Of a stretch of DNA of 64,000 nt, positions 1 through 9,276 are shown one piece after another. The notes under the pieces were generated by a model. The model did no database searches, was not told the origin of the DNA, and saw only the letters and a list, made by a program, of their open reading frames with translations. The DNA comes from Lunatimonas sp. (GTDB taxonomy: Bacteria; Bacteroidota; Bacteroidia; Cytophagales; Cyclobacteriaceae). The translations under genes were made by a program, and so were the position numbers. The first letter of the stretch is position 1. The number at the start of each line of letters is the position of its first letter. The DNA is taken from NCBI RefSeq assembly GCF_020832325.1, contig NZ_JAFIEU010000011.1:56813-120812 (forward strand), given 5' to 3'.

Positions 1-734
1 TGTACATTTATAAATAGACCATAAATAAGAATCAACCAAAACGTGGATTCGGAAAAGCTAAGCCGGAAACTCCCCAGACTGAATTTCTCCTGCGCCTTGG
101 CAATTTCGAATACCTGACCCGGACCCTCTGGCATGGAAAATAGCAGGATACCCGCACAGGCAAGGGCACCGGTAATCAGGATGATCCCCTGAATGGCATC
201 CGTCCAAATTACCGCCTCAAACCCGCCCATGATGGAATAAATAAGCACGCTAATGCCCGTAACCACGATAATGACAGGTATACTCCACCCAAACAGGGCA
301 TTCATGGGGAGTGCCAGCAGGTACATAATAGCTCCCATTCTGGCTAGCTGCGTCAGCAGGTAACAAATGGACGCATACACCCTGGCCCAAGATCCAAATT
401 TCGTTTCCAGGAAATAGTACGCCGAGGGGCTTTTGATGCCCCGATACAAAGGCACGAAAAATTTTACTGCCAACCAGGCAGCAAAAGGAATGGACAAACT
501 GAATACAAAGCCGTTCCAGTTGCTCAGGTATGCATTTCCCGGTAGTGCTAGGAAGCTGATACTACTGACAAAGGTGGCAAAAATAGACATGCCGATTGCC
601 CAAGAGGGTAGTTTGCCACCTCCGGTAATGAAATCGTTTGCAGAACGCTTTTTGTAATAAAACGATGCCCCAAAGAGCACAATCGCAAGCATGTAAATCA
701 AAAATACGGCTAAATCAATCAGTGGTAAATCCAT
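1..734 (-). CDS. SSS-family sodium:solute symporter, N-terminal part (runs off window)
   Basis: Partial gene; the ATG is at 732-734 and the frame stays open to base 1, giving about 244 residues. The translation begins MDLPLIDLAVF and shows successive hydrophobic helices. It carries the SSS-type stretch LTQLARMGAIMYL followed by GGFEAVIWTDAIQG, matching the same regions of the symporter at 50906-53500. This indicates Na+-driven uptake of a sugar, sialic acid or similar organic solute across the inner membrane. It starts 27 bases after the aldolase stop and is the last visible gene of the minus-strand operon that begins near 5960. No kelch domain precedes it, unlike the second SSS gene. The substrate is inferred from neighbours only. 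Confidence 0.88.
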   Translation of the reverse strand, partial: MDLPLIDLAVFLIYMLAIVLFGASFYYKKRSANDFITGGGKLPSWAIGMSIFATFVSSISFLALPGNAYLSNWNGFVFSLSIPFAAWLAVKFFVPLYRGIKSPSAYYFLETKFGSWARVYASICYLLTQLARMGAIMYLLALPMNALFGWSIPVIIVVTGISVLIYSIMGGFEAVIWTDAIQGIILITGALACAGILLFSMPEGPGQVFEIAKAQEKFSLGSFRLSFSESTFWLILIYGLFINV

Positions 735-761
735 TCCTATTCCCTGCTGTTTTTGTGTCGT

Positions 762-1682
762 TTATACTCCTTCTATGCTCTTCAAATTTAACTCGAGTTT
801 TTCCATCTCTGCAGGCCCAAAGGCTGTGTGAGGCGCAGCCAGTACATTTTGGCAGAGTCCCAGCAAAGACATAGCTCCTTTAAGCCCCTTTAGGTAACTG
901 GACCCGTAGGTTCCTAGGGCATACACTTTCTCCGACACCTCCATCACCTTTGACTGAAGGCGCAGCATGGTCTCCCTGTCGTTTGCCTTGGCTGCATGAT
1001 AAAGGTCCACATACAACCTCGGGAACATATTTGCCCCGCCACTGACACCCCCATGTGCTCCCATAAGCACGGAGGAGGCCATCATCTCCTCGGGTCCCAC
1101 GAAAATCGAAAACTCCGGCTGATCCCTGAAAGCATAGATCAGCGCATGCAAGTACCCAGCGTTCGCCGAACTGTCCTTAAAGCCCACCACGTTGGAGTGC
1201 TTGGCCAGTTGCACCACGGTATCCAGGCTAATCATGGTCTTGGTGTGCGAAGGCATATTATACAGAAAGAGCGGTAACGAAAGCCTGTCTGCCAGGCGCT
1301 CAAAGTAGGTCACCAATTCTGGTTGGGATAGACCAAAATAATACGGCGGCGCAGCGACTACGGCCGCGGCACCCGCCTGCTTGGCAAAATCGGTCAAAGC
1401 GACGCTTTCATCCGGAGCCGTATCGGTGATCCCAACCAATACGGGCACCTGCCCAGACACCAAGGTACAGACAGCCGATATAAGCTGACGCCGGAGTTCA
1501 TAGGAGAGACTGGTGCATTCCCCGGTAGTACCCAACACAAATAGACCGTGAACACCCGCGTCCAACATCCTATTGACGAGTTTCTTCAGCGCAACTAGGT
1601 CAAGGGTTTGATCGTCCAGAAGTGGGGTCGCCAAGGGAGGCACAATCCCTTCCAAAGGCATGGTAAATGATTTTTCAGACAT
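762..1682 (-). CDS. Dihydrodipicolinate synthase / N-acetylneuraminate lyase family aldolase
   Basis: 306-residue class I aldolase with a TIM barrel. Visible hallmarks are GTTGE at 51-55, the catalytic tyrosine in LYNMPSHT (Tyr141) and the Schiff-base lysine in VVGFKDSSA (Lys169). The family condenses or cleaves pyruvate adducts: DapA makes dihydrodipicolinate, NanA cleaves sialic acid, and others cleave 2-keto-3-deoxy sugar acids. The gene lies between an SSS transporter and a sialidase-fold lipoprotein, so a catabolic NanA- or KDG-aldolase-like role fits better than lysine synthesis. Start chosen at MSEKSF, 62 bases after the sialidase-like gene. The family call is secure; the substrate is not. 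Confidence 0.9.
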   Translation of the reverse strand: MSEKSFTMPLEGIVPPLATPLLDDQTLDLVALKKLVNRMLDAGVHGLFVLGTTGECTSLSYELRRQLISAVCTLVSGQVPVLVGITDTAPDESVALTDFAKQAGAAAVVAAPPYYFGLSQPELVTYFERLADRLSLPLFLYNMPSHTKTMISLDTVVQLAKHSNVVGFKDSSANAGYLHALIYAFRDQPEFSIFVGPEEMMASSVLMGAHGGVSGGANMFPRLYVDLYHAAKANDRETMLRLQSKVMEVSEKVYALGTYGSSYLKGLKGAMSLLGLCQNVLAAPHTAFGPAEMEKLELNLKSIEGV

Positions 1683-1744
1683 GAATATGTAGTAGAATAA
1701 TGATGGATAGATTCATTTAAATCGCCGTAAATTTCTCCGGACAA

Positions 1745-2911
1745 CTAAAGCTTTGTGGGGTCTATGACCACGTACTTGACTCCCTCCCTATTGTAGGTGT
1801 AGGTGATATGGACCAACCCATCCGATGATTGGATGATGGCGGGGTAGGCGTATCCCGCCCGTATAGGCTCGTTTTCCAGGGTCATGACGGGTTGCCATTC
1901 TTCCCCGTCAGACGACAAGGCCAGGTTTAGAATATTCCGTGCTTTTGGCTCCTCACCTTCTCTTGTACTGTGGTTATAAATGAGCAAATGACGCCCATCC
2001 GCCAAAGTGACGGCATCCGTTCCGGAGCTCGGGTTTGGCAGGGAAGTCGCGGCCATCTCGGACCAAGTACGTCCCTGATCTTTGGAATAACTGGTGGAGA
2101 TCACCCCCTGCCGCGTGCGGCACAAGATTTGAAGGGTGCCGTCCCGGTGCGTCAGAATACTGGCTTGAATGGCGTCGAATACCTCCCCGTCATTGATCGG
2201 TCCAATGACTTCCCAAGTAGCCCCATTGTCTCTGCTGACCTCAAAATGGGTCATCCATTTCACATCCTCTCCATCCACCAGCTCTACGCTGGAAGGGTTG
2301 ATAATCGTACCGTCTTCCAGTTGAATTGGCTTGTTTTTGATGGGGCCCAGCAGGTGCCCGATTTTGGGATCTTCGCCCAACTTGGTCGGGCTGGACCACG
2401 TCTTCCCGTCGTCCTCCGAAGTCATCAGCATTCCCCACCAATCCATGGGACTAGGACCTACTTTGTAAAACAACATCAGTGGACCCTCTTTGGGCAAAAA
2501 TAGCACGGGATTCCAGCAGGGATACCGAAGCGTATCGTTTTCTATGCCGTTCGCCACTTCTTCCGGCCAAGTCCACGCACCGTCCTCCAGCCTGGAAACA
2601 CGTATACCTACGTCGGGGTGTTTTTCGTGCGTACCGGCAAAAAAGGCTGTCACCATTCCAGATGGCGTTTCTACGATGGTAGAGGCATGTACCTGCGGTG
2701 TAGGCTTATTATCAAGCCTGTAAATCAATTCTCCACTAAGGTAGCCCGATTCACCCGGGGTTACGAGGGGGGGAAGGTAAAAATTGCCCGTAATGTCATT
2801 GGCAGCAGGCGATTCCAAACGTTCATCGCCAGCCTGCTGACCTGAACCGCAGGAAAACTGCAGCGAAACCGCTGCCAGCATCCAGCCTATGGTTAAATTC
2901 TTCATATACAT
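1745..2911 (-). CDS. Sialidase-fold (BNR repeat) lipoprotein, exo-sialidase-like
   Basis: 388 residues. A hydrophobic start ends in the lipobox LQFSC (Cys21), so it is predicted to be a lipid-anchored envelope protein. Three Asp boxes are visible: SEDDGKTW near 165, SRDNGATW near 226 and SKDQGRTW near 276, the signature of sialidase six-bladed propellers. The middle (RYPCWNPVLF, then GHLLGPIKNKP) matches the BNR_2 group of sialidase-like proteins. Members release terminal sialic acids, but the fold is also used by other glycosidases and some lyases, so sialic acid is not proven. The downstream aldolase and symporter support release of a terminal acidic sugar followed by uptake and cleavage. 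The annotated start is kept; MKNL two codons later is equally possible. Confidence 0.82.
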   Translation of the reverse strand: MYMKNLTIGWMLAAVSLQFSCGSGQQAGDERLESPAANDITGNFYLPPLVTPGESGYLSGELIYRLDNKPTPQVHASTIVETPSGMVTAFFAGTHEKHPDVGIRVSRLEDGAWTWPEEVANGIENDTLRYPCWNPVLFLPKEGPLMLFYKVGPSPMDWWGMLMTSEDDGKTWSSPTKLGEDPKIGHLLGPIKNKPIQLEDGTIINPSSVELVDGEDVKWMTHFEVSRDNGATWEVIGPINDGEVFDAIQASILTHRDGTLQILCRTRQGVISTSYSKDQGRTWSEMAATSLPNPSSGTDAVTLADGRHLLIYNHSTREGEEPKARNILNLALSSDGEEWQPVMTLENEPIRAGYAYPAIIQSSDGLVHITYTYNREGVKYVVIDPTKL

Positions 2912-3034
2912 ATAGTCTTCGATTTAGGTCAAGGTCTCTTCTTTAACAAAGCGAAACGGCAATGAACACGTGGTTCCTAATCAATCCAGCGGATGATGGG
3001 AAGGCACTTACCCATATACAGTGTACCCGTGGAG

Positions 3035-4633
3035 CTAGATGCCGCAAAGGGATACCCGGATTCCGAGCTCTTGAAGTGCGGCGGCCTTCACCTGACAAGC
3101 TTCCAATGCTTTCTCTTTGGTGTCAGCATAAACCACATGGATGTGATTGGCTTTGTGTTGTGCCATCATTTGATTTTGGGAAACTCCTTCCAAACGGCCA
3201 TGCATGATAGGCCATTGCGGCGTAGTCATGTTCCAACGGCGCTGTGTTTCTTCTTCCGGTAATGCCACCACCTCGCCAACTCCCAAGTCAGCATGAAGTG
3301 CATCGTCCATTACGTACACCCGGCTCCAAACAATATGTCCGGGACGGCTTATGCCCTTGAGGCTTCCACCACCCAGTCTGAAATACATGGCTGGCTGCCG
3401 CTCGCTTGAAGCCCCTTGGTAACCACCTACAAAATGGGAAGGCGGCGCAGCGCCGGATATTAAAAACACCCAGATAAAGTCATCTACGCCATCTCCCGAA
3501 AAATACTCCCCCCAGCGGAGATCGTGCAGGGTATTGTCTCCCACCATTCCCAATTCATCCCAAAGCTTGTAGGTTATCAGGCTGTCAAGTCCCGCACACT
3601 CGTCTACCTCGTTGAAATGGGGCAAGGCTTTGCCCGGGAAAAGCTCTCTTCCTGTAGGATCAAACGCCGGTGGCCGATGCGTATTATTCAACAATCCCTC
3701 GGTCAGATCACTGGCCGGCACTAGGTCCTTAAGGCCCTGTTGGTATTGGATGCCAATGGTGTCGCAGCCAAATTCATCGGCTAGCCGGAGGGCAGCGATA
3801 TACATCTTGCACTGCTCCAGGGTTTGTTCCTTGGTAAATTCGGCATCTCCCTGTCCCCATTGAAACGTCATACCCTCCCGCAGTAACCAAGCCAACACCT
3901 GTTCAGCTTCCTCATCCTTCACCTCCCGCATGGCTGCAAACAACGTGGACTGGCTTAACCGCTCTTTAAATATCCCGGTAGGGTGTAACAAATGATCTGG
4001 AATGATGGCATTGAACATGCCCATACAGCCCTCGTCGAAAACACCCATGATCGCCTTGTTCTGCCTAAACCGCCGGGCAAACTCTGCCCCTTTCTTCGCT
4101 ATTTCCGGAGAAATGGAAGCTGCATCAAATGCCCGGACATGGCTCACATCGTGTGTGATCTCACCCGTTTCGAGCCATTGCGACAGCTTTTCCATGAAGA
4201 AGGCATCGTCAAAGTCCTTGCTCCAAAGCGTAGAATATTTGACGCCAGCCTTGGTCAGCGAGCCGTTCAAATTGAGCATGCCTACTAAACCCGGCCATTG
4301 CCCGCTCCAGTTGGCCAAGGTAAGTATGGGTCCCTGATGGGTCGTCAAGCCCGGCAGGACATGATGTGAATATTGCCATACGCTTTCGGCCACGATCAAC
4401 GGTTTGGTAGGGTCTAGCTTTTTGAAAACCTCGATGCCCATTCGCTGAGAATCGATGAAACCGTGACCCTTGTCTTCGTCAAAGGCATGACCTCTAACCA
4501 CGGAAAAGCCCATGGATGTCAGTACCTTTCCCAATCTGCTTTCCATGTCCGCCTGTGCTTGCCAACAGGTACGATTGGCCGCTAGTCTCAAATCCCCGCT
4601 CGCTACCAGGTATATCTCTTTTGTTATGCTCAT
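3035..4633 (-). CDS. L-fucose isomerase-like protein
   Basis: 532 residues, soluble, no signal peptide. The N-terminal half resembles the fucose/arabinose isomerase N-domains ([12 protein letters not shown]; later [35 protein letters not shown]). The C-terminal half has the conserved region [18 protein letters not shown] and [15 protein letters not shown], which in FucI-type enzymes supplies the metal-binding acidic residues. The family interconverts aldoses and ketoses (L-fucose to L-fuculose, D-arabinose to D-ribulose) with Mn2+. It sits 123 bases upstream of the sialidase-fold gene in the same operon, pointing to import and isomerisation of a deoxyhexose. Length is close to E. coli FucI (about 590) but shorter, so this is a divergent family member and the substrate is open. 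Confidence 0.75.
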   Translation of the reverse strand: MSITKEIYLVASGDLRLAANRTCWQAQADMESRLGKVLTSMGFSVVRGHAFDEDKGHGFIDSQRMGIEVFKKLDPTKPLIVAESVWQYSHHVLPGLTTHQGPILTLANWSGQWPGLVGMLNLNGSLTKAGVKYSTLWSKDFDDAFFMEKLSQWLETGEITHDVSHVRAFDAASISPEIAKKGAEFARRFRQNKAIMGVFDEGCMGMFNAIIPDHLLHPTGIFKERLSQSTLFAAMREVKDEEAEQVLAWLLREGMTFQWGQGDAEFTKEQTLEQCKMYIAALRLADEFGCDTIGIQYQQGLKDLVPASDLTEGLLNNTHRPPAFDPTGRELFPGKALPHFNEVDECAGLDSLITYKLWDELGMVGDNTLHDLRWGEYFSGDGVDDFIWVFLISGAAPPSHFVGGYQGASSERQPAMYFRLGGGSLKGISRPGHIVWSRVYVMDDALHADLGVGEVVALPEEETQRRWNMTTPQWPIMHGRLEGVSQNQMMAQHKANHIHVVYADTKEKALEACQVKAAALQELGIRVSLCGI

Positions 4634-4739
4634 TGGTTGGTTAATTTCCTTTTGTATGCCGATTCGTTTAGGTAGTAATACGCTTCAAACTGTAAAAAGT
4701 ACCCCCCGGAGGAACAAGGATTTTTTGTCTGATCTGGCC

Positions 4740-5960
4740 TTAACGAAGTGGGTTTTCGTACCAGATGATACCCAGACCCTGCTTGCTGCCATCGCCTCCA
4801 GTTTCCTCACAGGTCAGTACATCCAAGTCTCCATCGCCGTCCATATCCAACAAGACCACAAAATCGTACTTGATGCCTTCCGTTCCACTAATATCCACAA
4901 AGGCTGGCTGATCGCTCAGAAATGCGGTAACCGCCAGTACACCGGACCGATCCCGAGCCCCTTCAAAGGAAGCCACAAAATCGCTGACTCCGTCCTCATT
5001 GATATCTGCGACCGCCACTGATTTGCCCCTGCTTCCACTGAAGGTGGGATAGGACATAAACTCCCGGTGCCAGGTTCCATCCTCCCGGTAAAAAAACTCC
5101 CAACCGTTGGTCAGGTCCGGAACAATGATTCCTGGAATTCCATCTTTAACCCATTCGTCCACAGCCGCAAATCCCAAAAACATGGGCTCACCATCCCGCA
5201 AGCCTATGTAGTGGTTTTCCCATTCTGTGGTGTGATCTCCAGGATTCCCTGGATTTTTGAGCCAACGAAGGCCCCTCATTGCCCCGTATCGATCAGTGAT
5301 CAGTAGATCCCAGGTCCCGTCACCGTCCATATCTAGGGTTTCGATAGACATGATCCAGCCCGCATCACTGATGGGATGGTACTTCCATTGCGCCATGTCT
5401 CGTGGATTTTCTGGAGCTTCTAACCAACCAATGCGGCCGTTTGGGTCCTTCGACCCTACGATCAGGTCAAGCCCAAAGTTGCCGTCCACATCGATGGCGC
5501 GACCAAACATCCATCGGGTCATCCCCACAGTGACGGGAATATCCTGACTAATCCATTGGTCGCTTTGGTAATAGGCATCCCAGTCTGCTGGAGCCCAGTG
5601 TATCGTGATCCGTTGATGGGCTCCTTCCGATAGGGTAACCAGATCCATAAAGCCGTCGCCATCCAAATCAACCGCAAATGCATCTTCCACATCCGGGGAA
5701 GGGACTTCTACATAAGTCCAATCGGCTCCTGATCGACCAGGGTTGATGTATAACCTGCTTACACCTCCTTCCTCCCAGCCAGAGACCAGATCGGGGAATC
5801 CATCTCCGTTGACATCCGCCAACTTAGCCCCGTCGGCTCCCAGCGAAGTGTCGTCGATAACATGCATTTTCCAAGGTTGGCCGTCTGAAAAAGCCTTCGA
5901 TTGGGCAAAAATACCACCATAAGGTAGCACTAGCAGCAGGAAAAAAAGGGGGATCATCAT
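4740..5960 (-). CDS. Secreted FG-GAP/VCBS repeat protein
   Basis: 406 residues with a signal peptide (MMIPLFFLLLVLPYGGIFAQ, cleaved about residue 20). At least six calcium-loop repeats of the D-x-D/N-x-D-G-x-x-D-L type are visible, e.g. DVNGDGFPDLV, DLDGDGFMDLV, DMDGDGTWDLL, DINEDGVSDFV and DMDGDGDLDVL. The pattern predicts an integrin-alpha-like beta-propeller that binds Ca2+ and acts outside the cytoplasm. No catalytic domain and no C-terminal sorting domain are seen. It is the first gene of the minus-strand operon, 106 bases before the fucose-isomerase-like gene, so a role in binding or processing the same glycan is likely but inferred. Confidence 0.85.
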   Translation of the reverse strand: MMIPLFFLLLVLPYGGIFAQSKAFSDGQPWKMHVIDDTSLGADGAKLADVNGDGFPDLVSGWEEGGVSRLYINPGRSGADWTYVEVPSPDVEDAFAVDLDGDGFMDLVTLSEGAHQRITIHWAPADWDAYYQSDQWISQDIPVTVGMTRWMFGRAIDVDGNFGLDLIVGSKDPNGRIGWLEAPENPRDMAQWKYHPISDAGWIMSIETLDMDGDGTWDLLITDRYGAMRGLRWLKNPGNPGDHTTEWENHYIGLRDGEPMFLGFAAVDEWVKDGIPGIIVPDLTNGWEFFYREDGTWHREFMSYPTFSGSRGKSVAVADINEDGVSDFVASFEGARDRSGVLAVTAFLSDQPAFVDISGTEGIKYDFVVLLDMDGDGDLDVLTCEETGGDGSKQGLGIIWYENPLR

Positions 5961-6169
5961 GGGTTTATCTCTTTAGACTCGTTTCAAAGTTAAGCCAATA
6001 GATTGACAATAGCCACCATCCAACTTCTTACATACACTCACGACCCGTAATCCCCCTAAGCCGGGACTCTGATACACCGGCTTGGAATACAAAAAAAAAG
6101 CAGAGAACGACATTTGTTGCCGTGCCTCTGCTGCTGTTTGTACGTAATTTGGACGTGGGGGCTTCGTTA

Positions 6170-6661
6170 TTACTCCGCGTCCTCCTCCCACTCCTCTTCG
6201 TCTTCCTCAACAATAATGTCCATGGCTTCTTCAGCCCAATCGATAATCGCTATGCGCTGCTCATCGCTGAGCTTCGCAGAGGGGTGCATCCAAGTATAAA
6301 TACCCATGGGCATGGTACCTTCTTGCACCTCTATCACCACGTCATCGAGTAAAGCGAGCTTATCAAGCATCTCCAGACTTTCCCAATCGGAAAAATTGAG
6401 TGCTTCACGCCCCTCCCGCACATCTTTAGCCACTAGCCAAGAGGACGGAGCAACATAGGAATACCAAGGGTACTCCGTCTCATTGCTATGACAACTGTAA
6501 CAGGATCTACGGATAAGTTTGCCGACGCTCTCGCTAATCAGGTCACTCTTTAGCAAATCCTGTGGATTCTCAGCCTTCACTGGAGGCAACTCATTTGGGA
6601 TCAACTGAATGACTACAAATACCAGCAAGATCCCGCTGATGATAATGGTGCCAATCTTCAT
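6170..6661 (-). CDS. Haem-binding domain protein, single CxxCH, membrane-anchored
   Basis: 163 residues from the chosen start MKIGTIII (a longer frame from 6691 would overlap the upstream gene by 25 bases). One N-terminal transmembrane or signal helix (residues 2-20) is followed by a c-type haem motif CYSCH (54-58) in the context RRSCYSCHSNETEYPWYS, typical of the Bacteroidota haem-binding domain (PF14376-like). The stretch GTMPMGIYTWMHP provides candidate distal methionine ligands. The C-terminus is very acidic (EEDEEEWEEDAE). It lies 5 bases after the partner haem protein and is probably co-transcribed. Likely a periplasmic electron carrier or haem sensor; partners unknown. Confidence 0.8.
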   Translation of the reverse strand: MKIGTIIISGILLVFVVIQLIPNELPPVKAENPQDLLKSDLISESVGKLIRRSCYSCHSNETEYPWYSYVAPSSWLVAKDVREGREALNFSDWESLEMLDKLALLDDVVIEVQEGTMPMGIYTWMHPSAKLSDEQRIAIIDWAEEAMDIIVEEDEEEWEEDAE

Positions 6662-6666
6662 GGACG

Positions 6667-7053
6667 CTATTTCTTCTTTCCGGAGCTCCAAGTGGTAAGG
6701 GTTGCCACATCCGCATCGCTAAGCTTACCTTCGGGGCGGTTTTCCAAGTATTTCTTGGGCGGCATGTCCCCATTTACCACAACTTCGTTGATTTTCTTCA
6801 TGACAGCCATTTGCTTGGACTTCTTGGATGCCTCGAAGGCATCCCAATCCAACTTGGCTTTGCCTTTGTCGTTTTTAGATTCGGCGTTATGGCAGCCATA
6901 ACATTTTTGGTCCACTACTGCCTTTACATTGGCAGGCATATCCGGCATGAGAGCCATGGGTGCCGTTTCGACACCGACGGTGGTCTTGGGAGTGCCCTGA
7001 AAGAAAAGAAGGCCCAACATGGCCAAAGCTGGTACTAGGAATACTTTCTTCAT
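6667..7053 (-). CDS. Small periplasmic c-type haem protein
   Basis: 128 residues from the preferred ATG at 7051-7053 (MKKVFLVPALAMLGLLFF), which gives a clean signal peptide; the frame is open upstream to 7224 but those 57 residues lack signal features. One CxxCH motif, CYGCH at 51-55, is followed by a possible distal ligand in VNGDMPPKKYL. The lysine-rich C-terminus contrasts with the acidic tail of the downstream haem protein, suggesting electrostatic pairing. Same haem-binding family as its neighbour, so a tandem duplication or a two-protein electron relay is plausible. Its first gene position is consistent with the 200-base gap to the next minus-strand gene. Confidence 0.8.
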   Translation of the reverse strand: MKKVFLVPALAMLGLLFFQGTPKTTVGVETAPMALMPDMPANVKAVVDQKCYGCHNAESKNDKGKAKLDWDAFEASKKSKQMAVMKKINEVVVNGDMPPKKYLENRPEGKLSDADVATLTTWSSGKKK

Positions 7054-7270
7054 TAGGTGTGTTTTTTGGTTATTACTCGGAATTTCCACATTTTTTTCGG
7101 TTTGCGCAATGGAAGCGGGTAGAAAAAATTGCTTTTTAAACAGATGATCCATGCAGTATAACCGACCGCGATCTGACCCAACCCTAGATATTGGAAAATA
7201 CTGCACAAAAATACCCGTAATCATGCCTACTTTTAGCCTAGGACCCTTTGCCCGCCTTCCATTTCATCCT

Positions 7271-9046
7271 TTAGGAAAAAACCAATCGGTGCCGAAAGGG
7301 TGTATGCCCCGTGAGATATACATGGGTTCCCCGGGTCCGCAACGTACCGAAATGCACGCTGTATTGCTCCCCCTCCAGCCGATGTATACGCCCGTGTTCC
7401 CTGATACCTGGCCCAAAGGTAATCCGATCCCCTGCACACTGATACTCGGCTTCGCCACTGGGCAAGAAAAAATTCTCTCCCGAACCGTCAGCCGGCTCCA
7501 GTCCCACAAAATAGCCACTTTCATCAAAATTCATCTCCAAGGTAACCGGCACTCCCTCTAGGCCGGTTACCTCAAACTCCAAGGTCACCTTCCCATCATC
7601 CTCGGTCATCGTCACGGTACTCTCCAGCGTTTTCACATTGCTCACTGGGCGATCCGCAAACGCCATCTTGCTCCAAAATCTTCCGTCCACACTGGGGCTG
7701 AGCTCATAGTCGCCCGCTGCATTTTTCAGGTTGTCGGGGAGGGGTTGGTAATAAGGAGCCTCTAGCTTTTGATAGAGCAGGTATTTGTTGCCCTCGTGGC
7801 GGAGTCCCTCGCTCCTGAAGTATCCCATACTGAAAAACGCCGGCGACATGCGTAGGTATTTGAGAATAGCTCTCCCCTTACGATAACTGAAAAAATTGGG
7901 GCTCACTGACCGGCCCGAAGCAATGATCAAGGGCCAATCTACCCCACCAAATAGGGTTACTGCGGTATTCCCCCTTCTGATCCGGACCAGGGAGCTACTG
8001 GCAAACACACGCTCAAAATCAGTGGGCACTGACTCTGCAGGAGGAAGTGGTTTTCGAAGCTGCGGGTTTTCCATAAAATAGAAGAGCGCCTCCCCGATGA
8101 TGATCCGATCGAAGCCCGGAAACCCCTCAATCTGTCGGGCGATGGTAGCAAAGCGGCCATTTCCCTCCTCAAGAGAGAGAAATCGGTAATGCAGGTATTG
8201 CACCACGATGCTCCTATTGGCGTACTGATCTTGGCGCCTAGAGTCAAAGGTCACCAAGTCGCCATTTGGCTCCATATAGTAATAGATCATCTCCAGACTT
8301 TTTCGGGGGGAATCGAAAAGTCCCGGTCTGCCAAGCAACCGACCCATTGTTAGAAAGGCATTGTTTTCCACATCGGAATAATTCATGCTTCGCTCCGGAT
8401 AGTGACCATCCTCGTCGATAAATATTCCCTCGCTCAGCCATTCATCTATCCGTCGCACATAGACCGGATTTGGATACAATTGATTCAGCCGGGCCAAGGC
8501 ATGACATACCACCCAGCGGTGATTGGGGGTGTGCACTCCACCTGTCACCAAGGCCTCACCCACTTTCAGCACAAAGGCTTTGACCGATGCCAGGATTGAA
8601 TCAAGCGCATCATCCCCCAAGGCCATTAAGATAAAAATCCCCGCACAAAGTGGCTCCATGATAAAAGCCGTATCCGGTGGCGATTCCAAATTACCGGCAT
8701 TGATCGTCCCGTCGGGCTGCTGACTGCGCTTTAATTGTACAATGGTGGTCTCCAGCAGGCCCAAAAGCCTTCGATCCTGGTGATACTGGGAATCTTGGCA
8801 CGCATACGAACTGGCAATCATCGCAAAATTATACCCTCCACTCCTGCCCCCGTGCCGATTGGCCTCCTCCCCTTGGTCCATCAGAGCGGTTACATGTCGG
8901 TCATTGGCGGCTACCATCTCCTTCCAATAGGGCACCCCGGCTTCCTGATGGCTGCTTCCCGAGTGCCGGGCATGCAGCCGATAAGGGGTAAATACAAGCG
9001 CAGCTCCCACAGCCAGGGAGGTTCGGAGAAATTGGTGTCGGTTCAT
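7271..9046 (-). CDS. Exported protein of unknown function (possible alpha/alpha-toroid plus beta domain)
   Basis: 591 residues. The N-terminus NRHQFLRTSLAVGAALVF looks like a Tat-type signal but has Arg-His instead of Arg-Arg, so the export route is uncertain. Residues about 35-330 are helix-rich, with repeated helical pairs and many aromatic residues, as in alpha/alpha-toroid polysaccharide lyases; residues about 350-590 look like a beta-sandwich (many short strands, GLEGVPVTLEMNFDESGYF). This layout resembles heparinase II/III-type or related carbohydrate-active proteins, but no catalytic signature was identified with certainty. Divergent from the exported Gfo/Idh/MocA gene, which suggests a glycan-related role. 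Confidence 0.6.
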   Translation of the reverse strand: MNRHQFLRTSLAVGAALVFTPYRLHARHSGSSHQEAGVPYWKEMVAANDRHVTALMDQGEEANRHGGRSGGYNFAMIASSYACQDSQYHQDRRLLGLLETTIVQLKRSQQPDGTINAGNLESPPDTAFIMEPLCAGIFILMALGDDALDSILASVKAFVLKVGEALVTGGVHTPNHRWVVCHALARLNQLYPNPVYVRRIDEWLSEGIFIDEDGHYPERSMNYSDVENNAFLTMGRLLGRPGLFDSPRKSLEMIYYYMEPNGDLVTFDSRRQDQYANRSIVVQYLHYRFLSLEEGNGRFATIARQIEGFPGFDRIIIGEALFYFMENPQLRKPLPPAESVPTDFERVFASSSLVRIRRGNTAVTLFGGVDWPLIIASGRSVSPNFFSYRKGRAILKYLRMSPAFFSMGYFRSEGLRHEGNKYLLYQKLEAPYYQPLPDNLKNAAGDYELSPSVDGRFWSKMAFADRPVSNVKTLESTVTMTEDDGKVTLEFEVTGLEGVPVTLEMNFDESGYFVGLEPADGSGENFFLPSGEAEYQCAGDRITFGPGIREHGRIHRLEGEQYSVHFGTLRTRGTHVYLTGHTPFRHRLVFS

Positions 9047-9276
9047 AGGCTTCAGGCTGGTTCAATGAAAAATTCAGTGTCCCCAAAAATAACGAAATAA
9101 CCCAAAGCACCTCATAGAAGCTACCCGAATTTACGCGCCTTTTATCCGCCAGCAAGCCTCGTAAAAGGTGCAAAATGCAATCTTATCCCATTTCCAGTAA
9201 GGACTGCGTGTATTTTTTCCTATATTGACTACCTGTTTAACCCAATTTCTCCAGACAAAACCAATTCGCAAAATCG

